Shown: positions 34,614-51,399, counted from the stretch's first letter. The stretch: 64,000 nt of DNA from Ziziphus jujuba (GCF_031755915.1 NC_083382.1:12163001-12227000), one strand, 5' to 3'. Notes: a model not told the origin generated them from the letters alone. A program made the numbers and translations.

Positions 34614-35289
34614 TGTTTGCTAATTAAATAGGAAAATATAAGTTAAGTTTTTAGAACTTTGTTACATCTAGCATGCAATTGCTTCTTGATAACTGAGGAT
34701 TTACTCACTTATATCTTTTTAAGGCTTAATTAGTGGTGAGAACTCAAGCTTTCAAGTTATTTTGATGAATTTTGTGTGCACTTTGTAGGAATGCTTCAAA
34801 ATTGGATTTTGTTGCAAACTAGATGATTTTTGAAGCTATTAAGAGGAATGTTACAAATTCAAGGTTTTATTAAAGCTTAAAGCATTGTGGAGAAGCCTAA
34901 ATTCGCTTTAGGGAGTTTTCAAAGAGGCTAGGCAGCATTCAAGGTGCTGAAGAACCAAATTTCATGCATCTCTCACCATTTCAGTGTGCCCCTCACCAAT
35001 TCAGCATGCCCTTCACCTCAAGCTCCGATTTTCCAAGCATTTGATTCCTCAAATCAGTTTCTTTGGCAACTAAGCACCATATTTGGCGTGACCCTATCCA
35101 AGTTTTTAATGAGTGGACTCCAAGAACTAATCCTAGCCATTGAATAAAGTTTTCATGGATAGATTAGCCTCTTTTTGATGGTTTTACCGTGTTCTCAAGT
35201 GTGGAGGCTCATTATTAGGCTTTAGAAGGAATGAACACTACCACTGTTGCATGAATCAAGCCAAACATTTGGAACCTTGGAAAAGTTGC
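34614..35289. repeat. Start of tandem gene segment, block 4
   Basis: Copy of 1984-2689. The weak plus-strand frame is interrupted here by TAG (GAGGCTAGGCAG), leaving only 34944-35147 open. That argues against it coding for a conserved protein. Confidence 0.5.
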
Positions 35290-36060
35290 ATTTATTTTTC
35301 CAGTTTGAATAAGAAGCGATTACTTGTCAATGAAAATGATAGTGCATTTAGTTTTTTCAAGCCTAATATCACGTCAAAATTCAGCATTCCACTCAATTTA
35401 TTGTCATCGGCGTAAAGATGTTCAAGGTTTGTCATTCTTGTAAATGAATGAGAAATGGAACCACGCAATTTATTATTTTCAACGTCACGGCAAGTAAATT
35501 TTGTTAGGTTTCCAAGGCAAGAAGTAATGTGACCGGTAAACTTATTGCTATCAAGATCTAAGTCAGTGAAATGGGTGAGGTTTTGAAGAAAACAGGGGAT
35601 TTGAACATTGAAACTGTTACTTGAAAGGTCCAAAAAAGTGAAGCTTGTTAGTCTACCAAGGGAAGATGACACGAGACAATGCAATTTGTTTGTTCGAAGA
35701 ATTGAGTGAGTTAAAAGAGTGAAGTTTTCAAACCAAGATGGAATTTCATCTTTGAGTTGATTCTTTTCAAGCAATAAAAGAGTAAGCTGGGTTAAGTTCT
35801 AAAGAAAAGAAGGGATTTGACCCTCAAGGTAAGCCTCAGTTTTGTAAGCGAACAAGGTGTGCAACCATGGAATGTATTATTTTCAAGGACGGGGTGAGTT
35901 ATTGGCTAAGGTTTCCCGTACCAAGACTTAATATAGCTAAATAGCGTAAACCCATATTAAGCATTTATAGTTTAGGTTTCCAACTAACTGATGTAATAGT
36001 GATATATAGCCAGCTCCAAACTCTGCCAATTCTTGAGAATGGGTTGCTAACTCAGAATTA
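35290..36060 (-). pseudogene. LRR receptor-like protein fragment, block 4
   Basis: The open part 35292-35774 (160 codons) is the longest clean stretch of the receptor repeats in this block. It includes FTFLDLSSNSFNVQIP, HFTDLDLDSNKFTGHITS and NLEHLYADDNKLSG. It lacks an N-terminus and a transmembrane tail. Stops lie upstream near 35800, with the same 40-bp loss as block 2 just beyond, and the frame ends in a stop just before 35290. It is a relic of an extracellular receptor-like protein. Confidence 0.8.
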
Positions 36061-36695
36061 GGATCTGGAAAATTCTACAACAGTTGGGTTTAAAATGCCA
36101 ACTTACATGCTGCCAAATTTCCCAATAATCTTGAAATGGAAAAAGTAAATGTTTCCCTTTATATGGTTTATATGACTGTCTCCTGCGTCAAAATTTCTCT
36201 TCATACAAATAAAGAGGATCCTCTTACGGTATTCCTCATATGGTATCCCTGTAATCTGCACCGTTGATTGGTTTAGATGAAATTTAACATGATGTAAAAA
36301 AATGACATATAATAACCTGTTGGTGTGGGGGACATCCCTGAAGGATTTGTTAGAAAAATATATTTACTAGGCTCTTATAGGTCAAATATTTACAAATTAT
36401 TTGATTTTCTTATTAAAATACATGCATGAATGAAAATAATACACTATCAATCAATGCTATCAAACGTGAATATAAAAGCCAAGCAAAGTACGGTGGAATA
36501 TTAAAAAAAAAAAAAAACTTGAATGTTAATATTGGAAGAAATAAATGTTTAATTGGCCACAAACAACAGCATTGCAAGATTATCTTACTAGAAAACTAGT
36601 CCAATTGCAGAACAACGTCGTTCAGCTTGCTTTATTTATGTTTATATAATTTATTGGATTATAAAATCATTAAGTGAGGGAGCATGCAGAAGAGA
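36061..36695. other. Intergenic part of tandem segment, block 4
   Basis: AT-rich, poly-A run near 36502-36516, shared with the other blocks. No gene is seen. Confidence 0.45.
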
Positions 36696-36862
36696 TCAGC
36701 AATAGCAGTGACATCTGTGACGGCCGCCTCTTAGTTTACATTCACCTCCTCTACAGTCTGGTTTGCAGAATGCGTCACATCTGCCATCATCATTTCCTGG
36801 TATACAAATTCCAAATTTCTCATTCTCAGTTCAACACACTGCAGCGTCCACTTTGTTGTATT
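36696..36862 (-). pseudogene. Defensin-like peptide gene copy 4, exon 2 only
   Basis: Exon 2 is present with its AACAG acceptor, but the second cysteine codon of the CC pair is TGA instead of TGC. Exon 1, the rest of the intron and the TATA-like element are missing: sequence jumps near 36983 from the intron directly to ATGAAGCAGGTCAC, which lies about 145 bp upstream of the start codon in other copies. Without signal peptide or promoter, and with a nonsense codon, this copy is dead. Confidence 0.85.
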
Positions 36863-37195
36863 CTGTTAAATAACCAAAAGAAAAACAAAAATATGTTAAA
36901 AAAAGGATATTATCAAAATCCATATAAATTAATTAACAAAAAGCAAAATATTAAAACTAAAACCAAAACATCCATTCATTAAAATGAAGCAGGTCACAAA
37001 TTTTAGTAATAAATGCATAATAAGAGGAACTAAATAAAAAAAAAATCGTTCAAGATATAAGTGGTACATTTTTTAAATTATTTAAACCTGAATAAGGAAA
37101 ACCAATCGTTGATGAATCGTTGCAATTATCTAAACATTTTCAATATTTAGAATATTAAGTTAATAATAATTTGTTACTATTAGTGTAGATAGTCC

Positions 37196-37448
37196 ATTTA
37201 TATATATATATATATATATGTAAATGTACTTGGGAAATTTGAACCAATGGCTCATAATTTAGGTCTTTAATGAATATAACCTACTTTTGAAAATAAAGAT
37301 ATTTAAGTTTCTTCAATTATAAATCTACTAATACAACCTTCTATGTAGAATATCATTTCATATTGTTTCATTTTTTGTAGAAATAAATATATTTTTTATT
37401 AGTCTATGTTAGTGCTCTTACATTCAGTAATTTTCTAGGTTGAAAGCT
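37196..37448. other. AT-rich spacer, block 4
   Basis: Contains a TA run (37199-37220) and is shorter than the matching 16116-16541 because part is deleted. No gene is seen. Confidence 0.4.
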
Positions 37449-37649
37449 CAGGATATGAAAAAGAATCACCAGGAACACAGTTTCCATTGACAAAGCTTTC
37501 TTTAAATTGCAACAACAGCAGACTTCTCATGGTCACGGCTCCTCGTTTGCGTTTGCATAAAAGAAAAAAGCTTGTTTAGGAGCATATATTAGCAAGAGGA
37601 ACAAAAGCGTAAAAACACTAACAAAGTAAGAAAATGCACAAGACTCCAT
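37449..37649 (-). pseudogene. RLP N-terminal exon, block 4
   Basis: Same relic as 16542-16741. The start codon is at 37649. Here the signal peptide reads in frame through FMQTQTRSRDHEKSA, so the block 2 frameshift at that point is absent. The frame is then lost before LLQFKESFV, as in block 2. The shared second frameshift shows the gene was already broken before the block was copied. Confidence 0.72.
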
Positions 37650-38095
37650 TAGAATATGCATGTTTATTAATCCCCTCAATTAACAAGCTAATTTGATGTC
37701 TAGAAAAGTTATAGACTTTGTTTAGGCATTGTTTCATAATGAACACACAAGGCTTACCTTTTTCTTTATTAATTGTGCAAAAGATTATATAATTTTCGCA
37801 CTGCATTATCTCCATTGCGGCCTGCTTTTTATGTCATTTTTCTTTCCATTTTCTTATTCATATTTATATATATGTTTATATATCTGTCAAATAACCATCC
37901 TGTTTAAAATATGGGCTTACTAGATATGCAACGAGCATATTGCATATTTAATTTCATATACTAGGCATGTAATATTATTTGTTTTTGGTAGTTTGTATTC
38001 TTTATTCTATTTTAAATTCTACTATTATTACTGGAGTTAGTAATTTTATCTCCATTGTCAAATTTAACTAAAAAGTAATGTTATAAGTTTTGTTT
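37650..38095. other. 5' flank of the RLP relic, block 4
   Basis: Copy of 16742-17183, ending in the TGTTT duplication at 38091-38095. No gene is seen. Confidence 0.4.
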
Positions 38096-38592
38096 TGTCA
38101 GGATCACCCGTCCAAGATCCCTCAGTAAAACCTTTAGACAAGTTTTGATTCTGGGAAATCCCTACCAAACCTACCCCTAAGGGTTGGACTTATCATAAAA
38201 TTCCCTGTACAGAAAATGCATTTGTAATAATATCCCTTTATTTCTTCCACCTTACTACAATTTATTTCCAAAAGTTTACAGCGCTTTAAATAATAAACAA
38301 GGAATCTGTTCAATATTAATTGAATAGTTATCCAATGTAGTATATAGAACATTTTCATATCACAATAAGTATGAATTTAATACAACAAAGAGCTGGAAAG
38401 AAATAATACAAGATAGAAAAAAAAAAAAAAAGAAATGAAGAACTCTCTGAAATTAGCAACGATCACGAGATGCCAAACTCTCCTCGAGCGATCAATGCCT
38501 ACAACTTGGGCCCAAGAGCACAAATTTAAAAATGTGATATGCTAACAATCTCAGTGAGTGACCCAGTCTACTATACACTACTATATAGTAAT
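38096..38592 (-). mobile_element. LTR-m, first part (after block 4)
   Basis: Starts TGTCAGGATCACCCGTCC after TGTTT. It is interrupted by another LTR at 38593, resumes at 41562, is interrupted again by the CACTA element at 42634, and resumes at 57247. Confidence 0.78.
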
Positions 38593-41561
38593 TGACAGGA
38601 CCCGTCCCAGGAACCCTCTCAGGACCTCCCGGGTGATCCCGCCTAGTGAAGTCCCACTGGACAATCTCTAGAAAATATCCAATGGAACCTCACCTTACAA
38701 TGTAGATAATCAACACCAGCATTAACATTAATTCCTCGAATATATAAATATATATATATAAATAAGTCCAAAACCGGCCTACTGTACTACAGGCCATAAC
38801 AACACACATGAGTACTATGGTTTCTACTGAGTTCTATATTTAAAATCAGAGCATTCTAAGAGTGCAACAAGGTCTATGAGTACAAATAAGTAATAAATAT
38901 GTCTAGAAGATAACAATAGGTAAAGAAAGGATAAATACGGCTGCTGTAGTGGAAGGAAACAAGCAGTAAGTTGTGCGCGAGGTAGACTGTTACTAGCCGC
39001 CTGGGCTTAGGGGAACGAATTTAAAATAATAAAATGTGAGATAAAGAATCTCAGTGAGTGGTATAGTATAATAGAAAAATAATGATTTACTTATGAAAAA
39101 TCTTTCTCTTAAGACCTCTAGTTCCATTCTTTTGAAAAGTTCCCCGTTTAAAATCATTTCACCAAAACCCTAACTTGTACCCCAATTAATATCATAAAAA
39201 CTAATGCTCAAAAATATGAATGAACGATCATTGTAATATTATGAAATGTCTCAAATCAAGATATAAACATTTGAGCATACACTATAATAAATACAGTTCC
39301 ACCAATTAAATATGAAAATGCAAAAATCACCACAATATTTGCAAATCAACAATATATATACAAACATATACAATGCACCATACGATGTACAAATATACAA
39401 ACCGTGGGATATACCCACCTCACGACCCTCAATATATGAACGGTATCGTGGAAATAATAAATAACTGTCGGGACGTACCCAACCTCACGGTCCATGGCAA
39501 TAATAAATTGTTGGATGATACCCACCTCACGGCACCGTGGCAATAATAATAAACCGTCGGATAAACCCGACCTCACAGTCCGTGGTAATAATAGATAACC
39601 GTTAGATGAAACCAACCTCACGGCACCGTGGTAATAATAATAAACCGTCGGATAAACCCGACCTCACAGTCCGTGGTAATAATAGATGACCGTTGGATGA
39701 AACCAACCTCACGGCACCGTGGTAAACCCAGCGCACGGTCATATAATATTATATAATACTGATCCAAGGTATTGGCATTACATGGTACATCAATTTAAAA
39801 TAACCAATACAGTATACATGATACAATCTTGTAAGATTGTATATATATACTTTTCCAAACAATACTGTATCATAAATCATAATTTAACATTTAAACTTCC
39901 ATCGCTTAATTAAATCCTTTAAAATCTCAAAACATCATTTCATACGAAAATCAGAAATACCACAGTGAAATATATTCACCATAAACCAATTTTAAGCACA
40001 TAAAATTATAAAATATTTGATCGTGCTTAAAATTATATAATTTTCAATCTGGTTTCTCAAACAAAATAGTTTCCAAAATGACTTAAAATCTCAATTTAAT
40101 TACCAAGATATTTAAATACCACAAGTCCATTTATGGACCCATTAAAATTGAAAATCACTTAAAATATTATCAAAAGTCATATAAAATGATAACACATATA
40201 TGTGAAGCAAATATTTATATACGCGTAAAACAACATTCCTATCAAATGATATATACGTAAAATATTTAAACCACATATATACTATACTATATACCCAAAT
40301 CATTTAAAAATAATATAACCACTCATAGTACTGTAGATGCTCACGCCTGCTCCTCTACAGGATCACCTCCAGGCTCAACTCAAGTGCCTGTAATATAACA
40401 AAATATTCCTCAGGCTCTAAACAACTAAACCAGAGACACTTGTGTGACCTAAATGTCTCCAAATAATTTATAGTACTATAAAATTACATAAATTGGACAC
40501 CGGACAGTCCAATTATACCGCGTGTCCTTAGGACTCGGTACCTAAAATTGGAGATTTTCACTCAGAACCTAATCTTTCAAAATTGAACCCCCAATTAGGT
40601 CCTAATATTATCCAATTTCACTAATCTAACTTCAATTCTAACCAATTTATCCAAAATAGTCCAAACATAGACCCAATTTATCCGAAAATTAACCAAATAA
40701 CCCCAAAAATAGGAAAATTATCAAACAACCTCCAAAATTCACAAATTATATGTCAATGGAAAGCCCAAGAGACAGGAAGTTCACCAGTGGTTTTACCTTG
40801 GTCTGGTGACTCCTCCGGTGACCGAAAAATTGACGTAAAGGTTTGGCCGAACTTAAACCTGAGAGATCTCTCAAATGGTGGGGATTTTAGGCAATCTAAC
40901 CACGGAAATGGACTCAGAGGGGTCGAAAATAGTGGGATAGAGGTATGGGTCGAGCTGGGTTGGCCGGAAAACACAAGAAAAGAGGAGGGAGAAAATTTTC
41001 GGACGTCGGGCATCTCGAGCCCGATCTGGGAGCGTCTGGCGACCGGTGGCAGTGAAAGTTTGCAGCCGGGCTCGCCTCCGTCCCCTTCTCCTCTCTGGCC
41101 GGCGTGTGTAGCAAGGTGGTGGCCGCAGATGGGTTAAACAGTGTAAACCCGGTTGGAGGTAAAAACGGTCGGTTGGAGCCCGTGGGTCTAGGGTGTTTTT
41201 CTCGGGTTTTTGGAGAGGAAATGGGTATTTTTGGCTTTTCTTCCTGTTTGGCACACTTACCGAGGCTTATATAGAGCCTAAATCACTAACAGACAAAAAT
41301 TGGGGACTGGTTTGGACACTGATATAAAACTTATGTTTAAAACTTCTCAGAACCATAACTTTTTATCTGTAACTCGGAATTTGGCGTGCCGCCAGTTTGT
41401 GAACTCGTATCGACGAGATCTATACAATGGTACCTCAGTCAAACCAAAAATATTGGCTATTGAAAAAGTCAACTTGAACCCATATATTATTTACTTGGTC
41501 AAACTTAGTCAATTGGTCAAACTTGTTTAATCATGTATATTTTTTGGTACGGGGTGTTACA
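38593..41561 (-). mobile_element. Related giant LTR of a second subfamily, inserted in LTR-m
   Basis: The ends are TGACAGGACCCGTCCC and GTACGGGGTGTTACA, 2,969 bp apart, with flanks GTAAT and GTAGT (4 of 5 matching). It shares the LTR ends and parts of the U3 (AACTCGTATCGACGAG, repeated GTCAA) with the other giant LTRs. It lacks their conserved core, having a CG-rich minisatellite instead (39410-39735). A GC-rich tract with low-complexity open frames lies at 40750-41250. No gag-pol is present. Confidence 0.82.
39410..39735. repeat. Minisatellite inside LTR, about 50-bp unit in 100-bp pairs
   Basis: Units of the form ACCGTYGGATRAAMCC-ACCTCACRGYMCCGTGG-WAATAATA repeat about six times. Two alternating variants, CCCGACCTCACAGTCCGTGG and ACCAACCTCACGGCACCGTGG, give a higher-order period near 100 bp. 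Confidence 0.75.
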
Positions 41562-42633
41562 GTAGTAGTAATAATAATAATAATATAATAATAAACTTGA
41601 TTAATTAATAATAAATAAATAAATAATTATATAATTGTAAATTAGTAAAATTTACATTTTCTCTCAAAACCCTCACCATTCCACTCAATTGGAAAAGTTT
41701 CCCTTTTAAAACATTTTCACAAAACCAATTATTTTTTACCCCAAAATCAATGAAGTAAATAATAAATAAAATACAAATAATTTAAATCTTACAATATAAC
41801 CTTGAAGATAATTTAATAACAAATAATTGAATTTATAATGAAATATCATAAGATAAAAATAAAATCATAAATAAACTTGTAGTAGAGAAATTTGGCATAG
41901 AACAAAATTAAACTTAATATATAATTTATGAAATTTACTATATAAATCAATGAAATAATAAATGATAAGAAAATTATTTTAATTAGTTTAAAATACCTCA
42001 ATTTGCATGGGCAATAAAATACAATAAATTTCATGTTAAAATCCAACCTTGAAACAATAATGACAACATGAATAAATGCATTTAAATGATCAATTTCAGA
42101 AAGTAGAATAAATCAATTAAATAATAGAACAAATATTAAATCAATTTAAAACAGCTATTTGAAATAAGTGGTAAAAATATAATAAAATCCATTTTAAATC
42201 AACAAATCAATTTAAATAATAAAATCATGGTAAAATGCATCTTTAAAACATTAATACGAATAAATGATAAAAACATAATTAAATACATTTTAATTTTAAA
42301 TACTCTTTTAAAACATTATTATTTTGGAAATTGTATCGATAAAACCATTTGATGCACCAAACTATATACCATTGATGTCCGACCGTACCCAGTGCCCAAG
42401 CACTATCTGATAGGGAGGTTAAAGAGAGAAACTTCCATTCGGCCATTTTGGCATCCCAACAGCGCCGATGCTTATAGCTATCATCCTAGCCATGGAAGGG
42501 GGAGGCTATGGCCAATATATCAAGCTTGCCTGCCCTCGTGTCCATAGCATCTCACGGGAGAGCATACAAGTTGCATGCTTATCAGCATATCATAAATACA
42601 GTATAGAATACCAGTATTGTATAGTGCATCTAA
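41562..42633 (-). mobile_element. LTR-m, middle part
   Basis: Continues LTR-m, with AATAAT microsatellite near 41570-41595 and the core at 42340-42560. It ends with TAA at 42631-42633, the target duplication of the CACTA element. Confidence 0.75.
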
Positions 42634-43087
42634 CCCTACAAGAAATTCAACTTTTACCGACAAAACATTATTGTAGGCAAAAACATAAAATTCGTCAATA
42701 AAATATTTATTGATGAAATTAAAGTCATTGCCAAGTGCGTCTCCTTTGCTTCTTCTGCAATTGTATTACCAACAAATTTTAAATTTTTCCTAGCTAAAAC
42801 TTTTGCTGACAAAAATTTTTTTTTCCTCGCCAAATACTATTTCCAACAAATTGGCAATTGTTGGTAAGAGATTTTAGCGACAAAAAAATATCATCTGGAA
42901 AACTATTTTTACATTTTTGAAAGTCTAATCGAAAATATTTTTTGGGCAGTAAGTGATTTGTTGTCAAAAGTATCATTCATCGGCAAAGGTTTATTTTATC
43001 AACCAAAACAGGTGGCCGGCAATAAGGTTTTTTCCAGCAAAAAGGTTTGGATGGAAAATGATCAACTTTTAGTGATGAAATTTTTTT
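42634..43087. repeat. CACTA left subterminal repeat region
   Basis: Repeated short motifs in both orientations, such as TTTTACCGACAAAA, TTTTGCTGACAAAAA and CATCGGCAAAGG. These are typical transposase-binding arrays of CACTA ends. Confidence 0.7.
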
Positions 43088-43186
43088 GCACTGATTAAAC
43101 AATAGTCTGGAACTTCCTCACATGAGTATATCAAAGCCATGATATCTATCAAATAAGAAGATAGAAGCAAAGTGAGTAATTTATTA

Positions 43187-47972
<4,786 letters not shown>

Positions 47973-47973
47973 C

Positions 47974-48013
47974 TTTGCACTGATTTAACGATAATATGGA
48001 ACTTCCTCACATG
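47974..48013 (+). repeat. Direct repeat flanking the captured LeuRS segment
   Basis: TTGCACTGATTTAACGATAA through GGAACTTCCTCACATG closely matches 43086-43124 on the other side of the LeuRS fragment, in the same orientation. It could be transposon sequence duplicated during gene capture. Confidence 0.6.
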
Positions 48014-48381
48014 TTATCTAAAATTTTAAAAATATTTCAAGGAAGAAAACAACAGAATCAGTGACTATATATGAAAATTTGGAATGATCGTTGAATAGCT
48101 AGATCCACCATATATTGCACTATGAAGACTAGGAAGAGTGAAGAAGGGGTTATCCTTAATAGGATGTTTATGCTTATCCAACAAGAAGACTATTTTTCTA
48201 AGTGTGAATCAATTAGAGATATAAGGTTATGAATTGCATTATGTAAGGGATTAACAAAAAGAGAAAAAAATAAAATAAAATAAAAAATTGGTTCATCTAT
48301 GTCCTCTTTCTCTCCCACTACCTCCCCTAAGTAGGAAAGGAAATTGACATCGGGGTTTCCAGTAGTTTCAGGTACTCACTC
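48014..48381. other. CACTA internal spacer
   Basis: AT-rich. No coding sequence recognised apart from a possible intron of the neighbouring gene fragment. Confidence 0.35.
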
Positions 48382-48690
48382 AATGAGGAATTTCTTATTT
48401 ATTGTTGCAATAGGCATTGATGAGGACACTTCATTAGCAGGCAATGGGGTGTCATCAAGTAAGTGATTAAATACACTGCATAGTTTATTTTAGTCAGACA
48501 TACTAATTGATAAACTAACATAAAATAACTAAGTAAATAAAAGTTAAAGATCCATCATCACCATCCTTACTCGCTTTGCAAATGAAGATGCCTAGCTATT
48601 GCACAGAGAGCAGCACGAGATACCTTAACCATGCACCTTAAAATACCAGCCATGCATGGGGGGGATGAGTCCGAATCTTTCGAAGCCCTA
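48382..48690 (-). pseudogene. Second captured host-gene fragment, two exon-like pieces
   Basis: A piece near 48690-48571 reads MVKVSRAALCAIARHLHLQS and ends at a GTAAGG donor. The next, 48478-48382, begins after TATGCAG and reads FNHLLDDTPLPANEVSSSM up to a GTGAGT donor. Joined in phase they read on without a stop, as real exons would. It resembles an uncharacterised plant protein, possibly related to 2-oxoglutarate/Fe(II) oxygenases, but I am not sure of the family. Neither start nor end of the gene is present, so it is a fragment. Confidence 0.55.
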
Positions 48691-49245
48691 CAACAAGATG
48701 TGCTCATTATAAGCCAATTCCAAATTACAACAGTTGCAAAATGAGATAGAATTGCTACACAAAAAGCTAGAAGCATCCAAACAAGAGCCACAAAAATATA
48801 AACCGATGACATAAATCAAATAATGTTGAGTGATGAATGATCTTGTTGATGGTTTCTAGAAAATAAAATGCATTCAAAATTGATCATGCTCGAAATAGCT
48901 TTTAATTCTAAGTGGTTAATGTTAGAATTTGTGGATCTAAACATACATAATAAATTCTATAAATCATAAATTACTAACCTCCAAACGCAGCCATTGATAA
49001 ATTAAATATTTAATCCTGCAAAATAGAAAATAATGTAAAGTAGTGCCTATGGACACACTACTCTTAAACCACTCTCAGATCTCTGAAAACCATAATATCA
49101 AAATACCGCATGGCATATATTTGTTTGCTTGCCTTAGACCTTTTATAGTCTCTGCAAGTCACACTTACCCATTAATTTTAACACACACAAAATACTAATA
49201 ATTTAATAATATAATAGTACTAGAAAAAAAATATGGGTAAGTCAA
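48691..49245. other. CACTA internal sequence, unassigned
   Basis: AT-rich stretch between the second gene fragment and the copia element. The ORF at 48567-48812 extends into it but shows no recognisable protein. Its last five bases (GTCAA) form the copia target duplication. Confidence 0.35.
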
Positions 49246-49425
49246 TGGGCTTATAAAGAGAGTTGGTCCTCCAGTCCAATGGGCCAACTAGAGTCTTATA
49301 GAGAGTATGTGATCAAGGACCCTACTGCAAAATAATAAAATAAGCCAGTCCCATTAATGGCATAAATAGGCCCTGTAAGTGAGTAATTGATTATGCTAAA
49401 TCCACAATTATTAATTTATTTAACA
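49246..49425 (-). repeat. Copia 3' LTR
   Basis: 180 bp, TG...CA, matching 54949-55128 with several substitutions. Adjoined by the polypurine tract at 49426-49439 (TCCAAGTGGGAGAA on the minus strand). Confidence 0.85.
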
Positions 49426-49971
49426 TTCTCCCACTTGGACTGCATAATCATCATCATATATATGATCCAAACTCACTTACTACAGAATCTCCTGAACCAT
49501 AATGCCATTTCATCTAAATATATAGCACACCGACAGGGCATAACAATATACTAGACTAGGCAGTAGAGATTCTCTCAGTAAATCTCCTAAAACATGATAC
49601 CATTTCAACTGAGCACTTTGCATTCATAAACTCAGTCTAGGTAGTAGAGATTTACCTAACCATGTGCAATCCCCCAACACACAAATACCATTTCATCCGA
49701 GCACATTGTGTATCGATAGGATACAACAATATACCCAAACTAGGTAGTAGGGACTCACCATGGCATCTGTGGATCAACATACACATATACATAGACTAAT
49801 AGTCTCAACAGACTTGTAAATATAGGAGCAATAATATGTGTAATAAATTATCTCATATATAAATAATGATCCACATACATCAATGTATCAAAATACCCAA
49901 ATAAATAAATAATACTCAACATGGATATTACTGCAAAAATTATAACAAACTCCCATTGACCCACAGCAGTT

Positions 49972-50955
49972 TCAGCTGTCTAACAATCCCATACGGGACA
50001 CATGCTCCTCAAATATGCCTACGGGTAAGGCCTTGGTCAGTGGATCTGCCACCATGCTGTAAGTAGGCATGTGAACAATAGTAATGAGGCCTTCTTCAAC
50101 TTTCTCCTTAACCACAAAATACTTGACATCAATGTACCTCGCACCAGGGGTACTTTTTAAGTTGTTGGAGAAAGATACTGCTGCAGTATTGTCACAATAC
50201 ATCATAATAGGCCTCTCAATGGAGTCAACCACTCTCAAATCATGAATAAAATTCTGAAGCCAAACTGCATGACGAGTAGCCTCATAACACGCCACATACT
50301 CTGCCTCCATAGTCGAGGATGCTGTCACTGACTGTTTGGCATTGCGCCAAGATACAGCACCTCCTGCCATGATAAATATATACCCAGTGGTAGATTTCTT
50401 ATCATCCACATAGCCTTTATAATCTGCATCACTATAACCAACAACATCTAGGGAGTTGGTATGTCGATATGTCAACATATGATCTTTAGTACTCTGAAGA
50501 TACCTAAAGACCTTCTTAACTGCTTGGTAATGAATAGGACCAGGATTGCTCATAAATCTACCAAGCACACCCACAGCAAAAGCTATATCAGGCCGTGTAC
50601 ATACTTAAGCATACATCAAACTACCTACTGCTAAAGAATAATGAACATTTCTCATCGCCATCCTCTCTTTATCATTCTTGGGACATTGATCCTTAGAAAA
50701 TCTTTCACCCTTTGTGACCGGTATACTTCCAGAAGAACAATTACGTATATCAAATCTCTTAAGGATTCTATCAATATAGGCTCTTTGAGACAATTGCAAC
50801 ACATAATTAGTCCTATCTTGAACAATCTTGATGCCCAAAACAAAAAAAGCCTTTTCAAGATCTTTCATATCAAAATGGTTGCACAACATCTGCTTTGTCT
50901 CAGCCAACAGGTTAGTGTCATTAGTAGCCAAAAGTATGTCATCAACATACAACAC
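49972..50955 (-). pseudogene. Copia reverse transcriptase C-part and RNase H
   Basis: Frame 50955-50605 begins MLYVDDILLATNDT, with the YVDD catalytic motif of copia reverse transcriptase. Frame 50574-49972 (200 codons) carries the RNase H part: VGYSDADYKGYVDDKKSTTG, ASSTMEAEYVACYEA and YCDNTAA, ending in the usual C-terminal MGLLDS. A stop and frame change near 50590 separate the two, so the polyprotein cannot be made whole. The RNase H part itself is well preserved. Confidence 0.9.
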
Positions 50956-51057
50956 CAGAAATATAAAACTGCTCCCACTGACCTTTATATATATGCATCT
51001 ATCAACAACATTCTCCTTAAAGCCATTTTGGATGACAACCTCATCAAACTTAAGATA

Positions 51058-51399
51058 CTATTGCCTCGAAGCCTGCTGAAGACCATAAATTGACTTCTTA
51101 AGCTTACAAACCAAATTACCATTCCCTGTTTGCTGGAAGCTAACTAGTTGAACCATATATACATCCTCATACAAGTCACCATTCAGAAAAGCAATTCTAA
51201 TATCCATTTGATGCAACTCCAGGTCATAATATGCCACAATCGCCATAATGCTTCTAAAAGAATCCTTTGTGGATACAGGAGAGAATGTCTTTATGTAATC
51301 AATTCCTTCCTTCTGGCTAAACCCTTTGGCTACAAGTTTAGCCTTATACCTCTCCACTTGACCATTAGAGTCTCTTTTAGTCTTAAAGACCATTTGCAC
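51058..51399 (-). pseudogene. Copia reverse transcriptase N-part
   Basis: Contains RYKAKLVAKGFSQKEGIDY, TFSPVSTKDSFRSIMAIVA, LHQMDIRIAFLNGDL and KLKKSIYGLQQASRQ, the first half of copia reverse transcriptase. A stop just after ASRQ breaks the link to the YVDD part. A frame change near 51400 separates it from the integrase side. Confidence 0.9.

Noticed and set aside
39410..39735. CRISPR-like regular repeats
   Set aside because: Units are contiguous and variable with no unique spacers, in a plant LTR; it is a minisatellite.
42340..42560. Possible independent small-RNA gene
   Set aside because: It is the inverted LTR core of LTR-m, present in all giant LTRs, not a stand-alone RNA gene; treated as a conserved LTR module.
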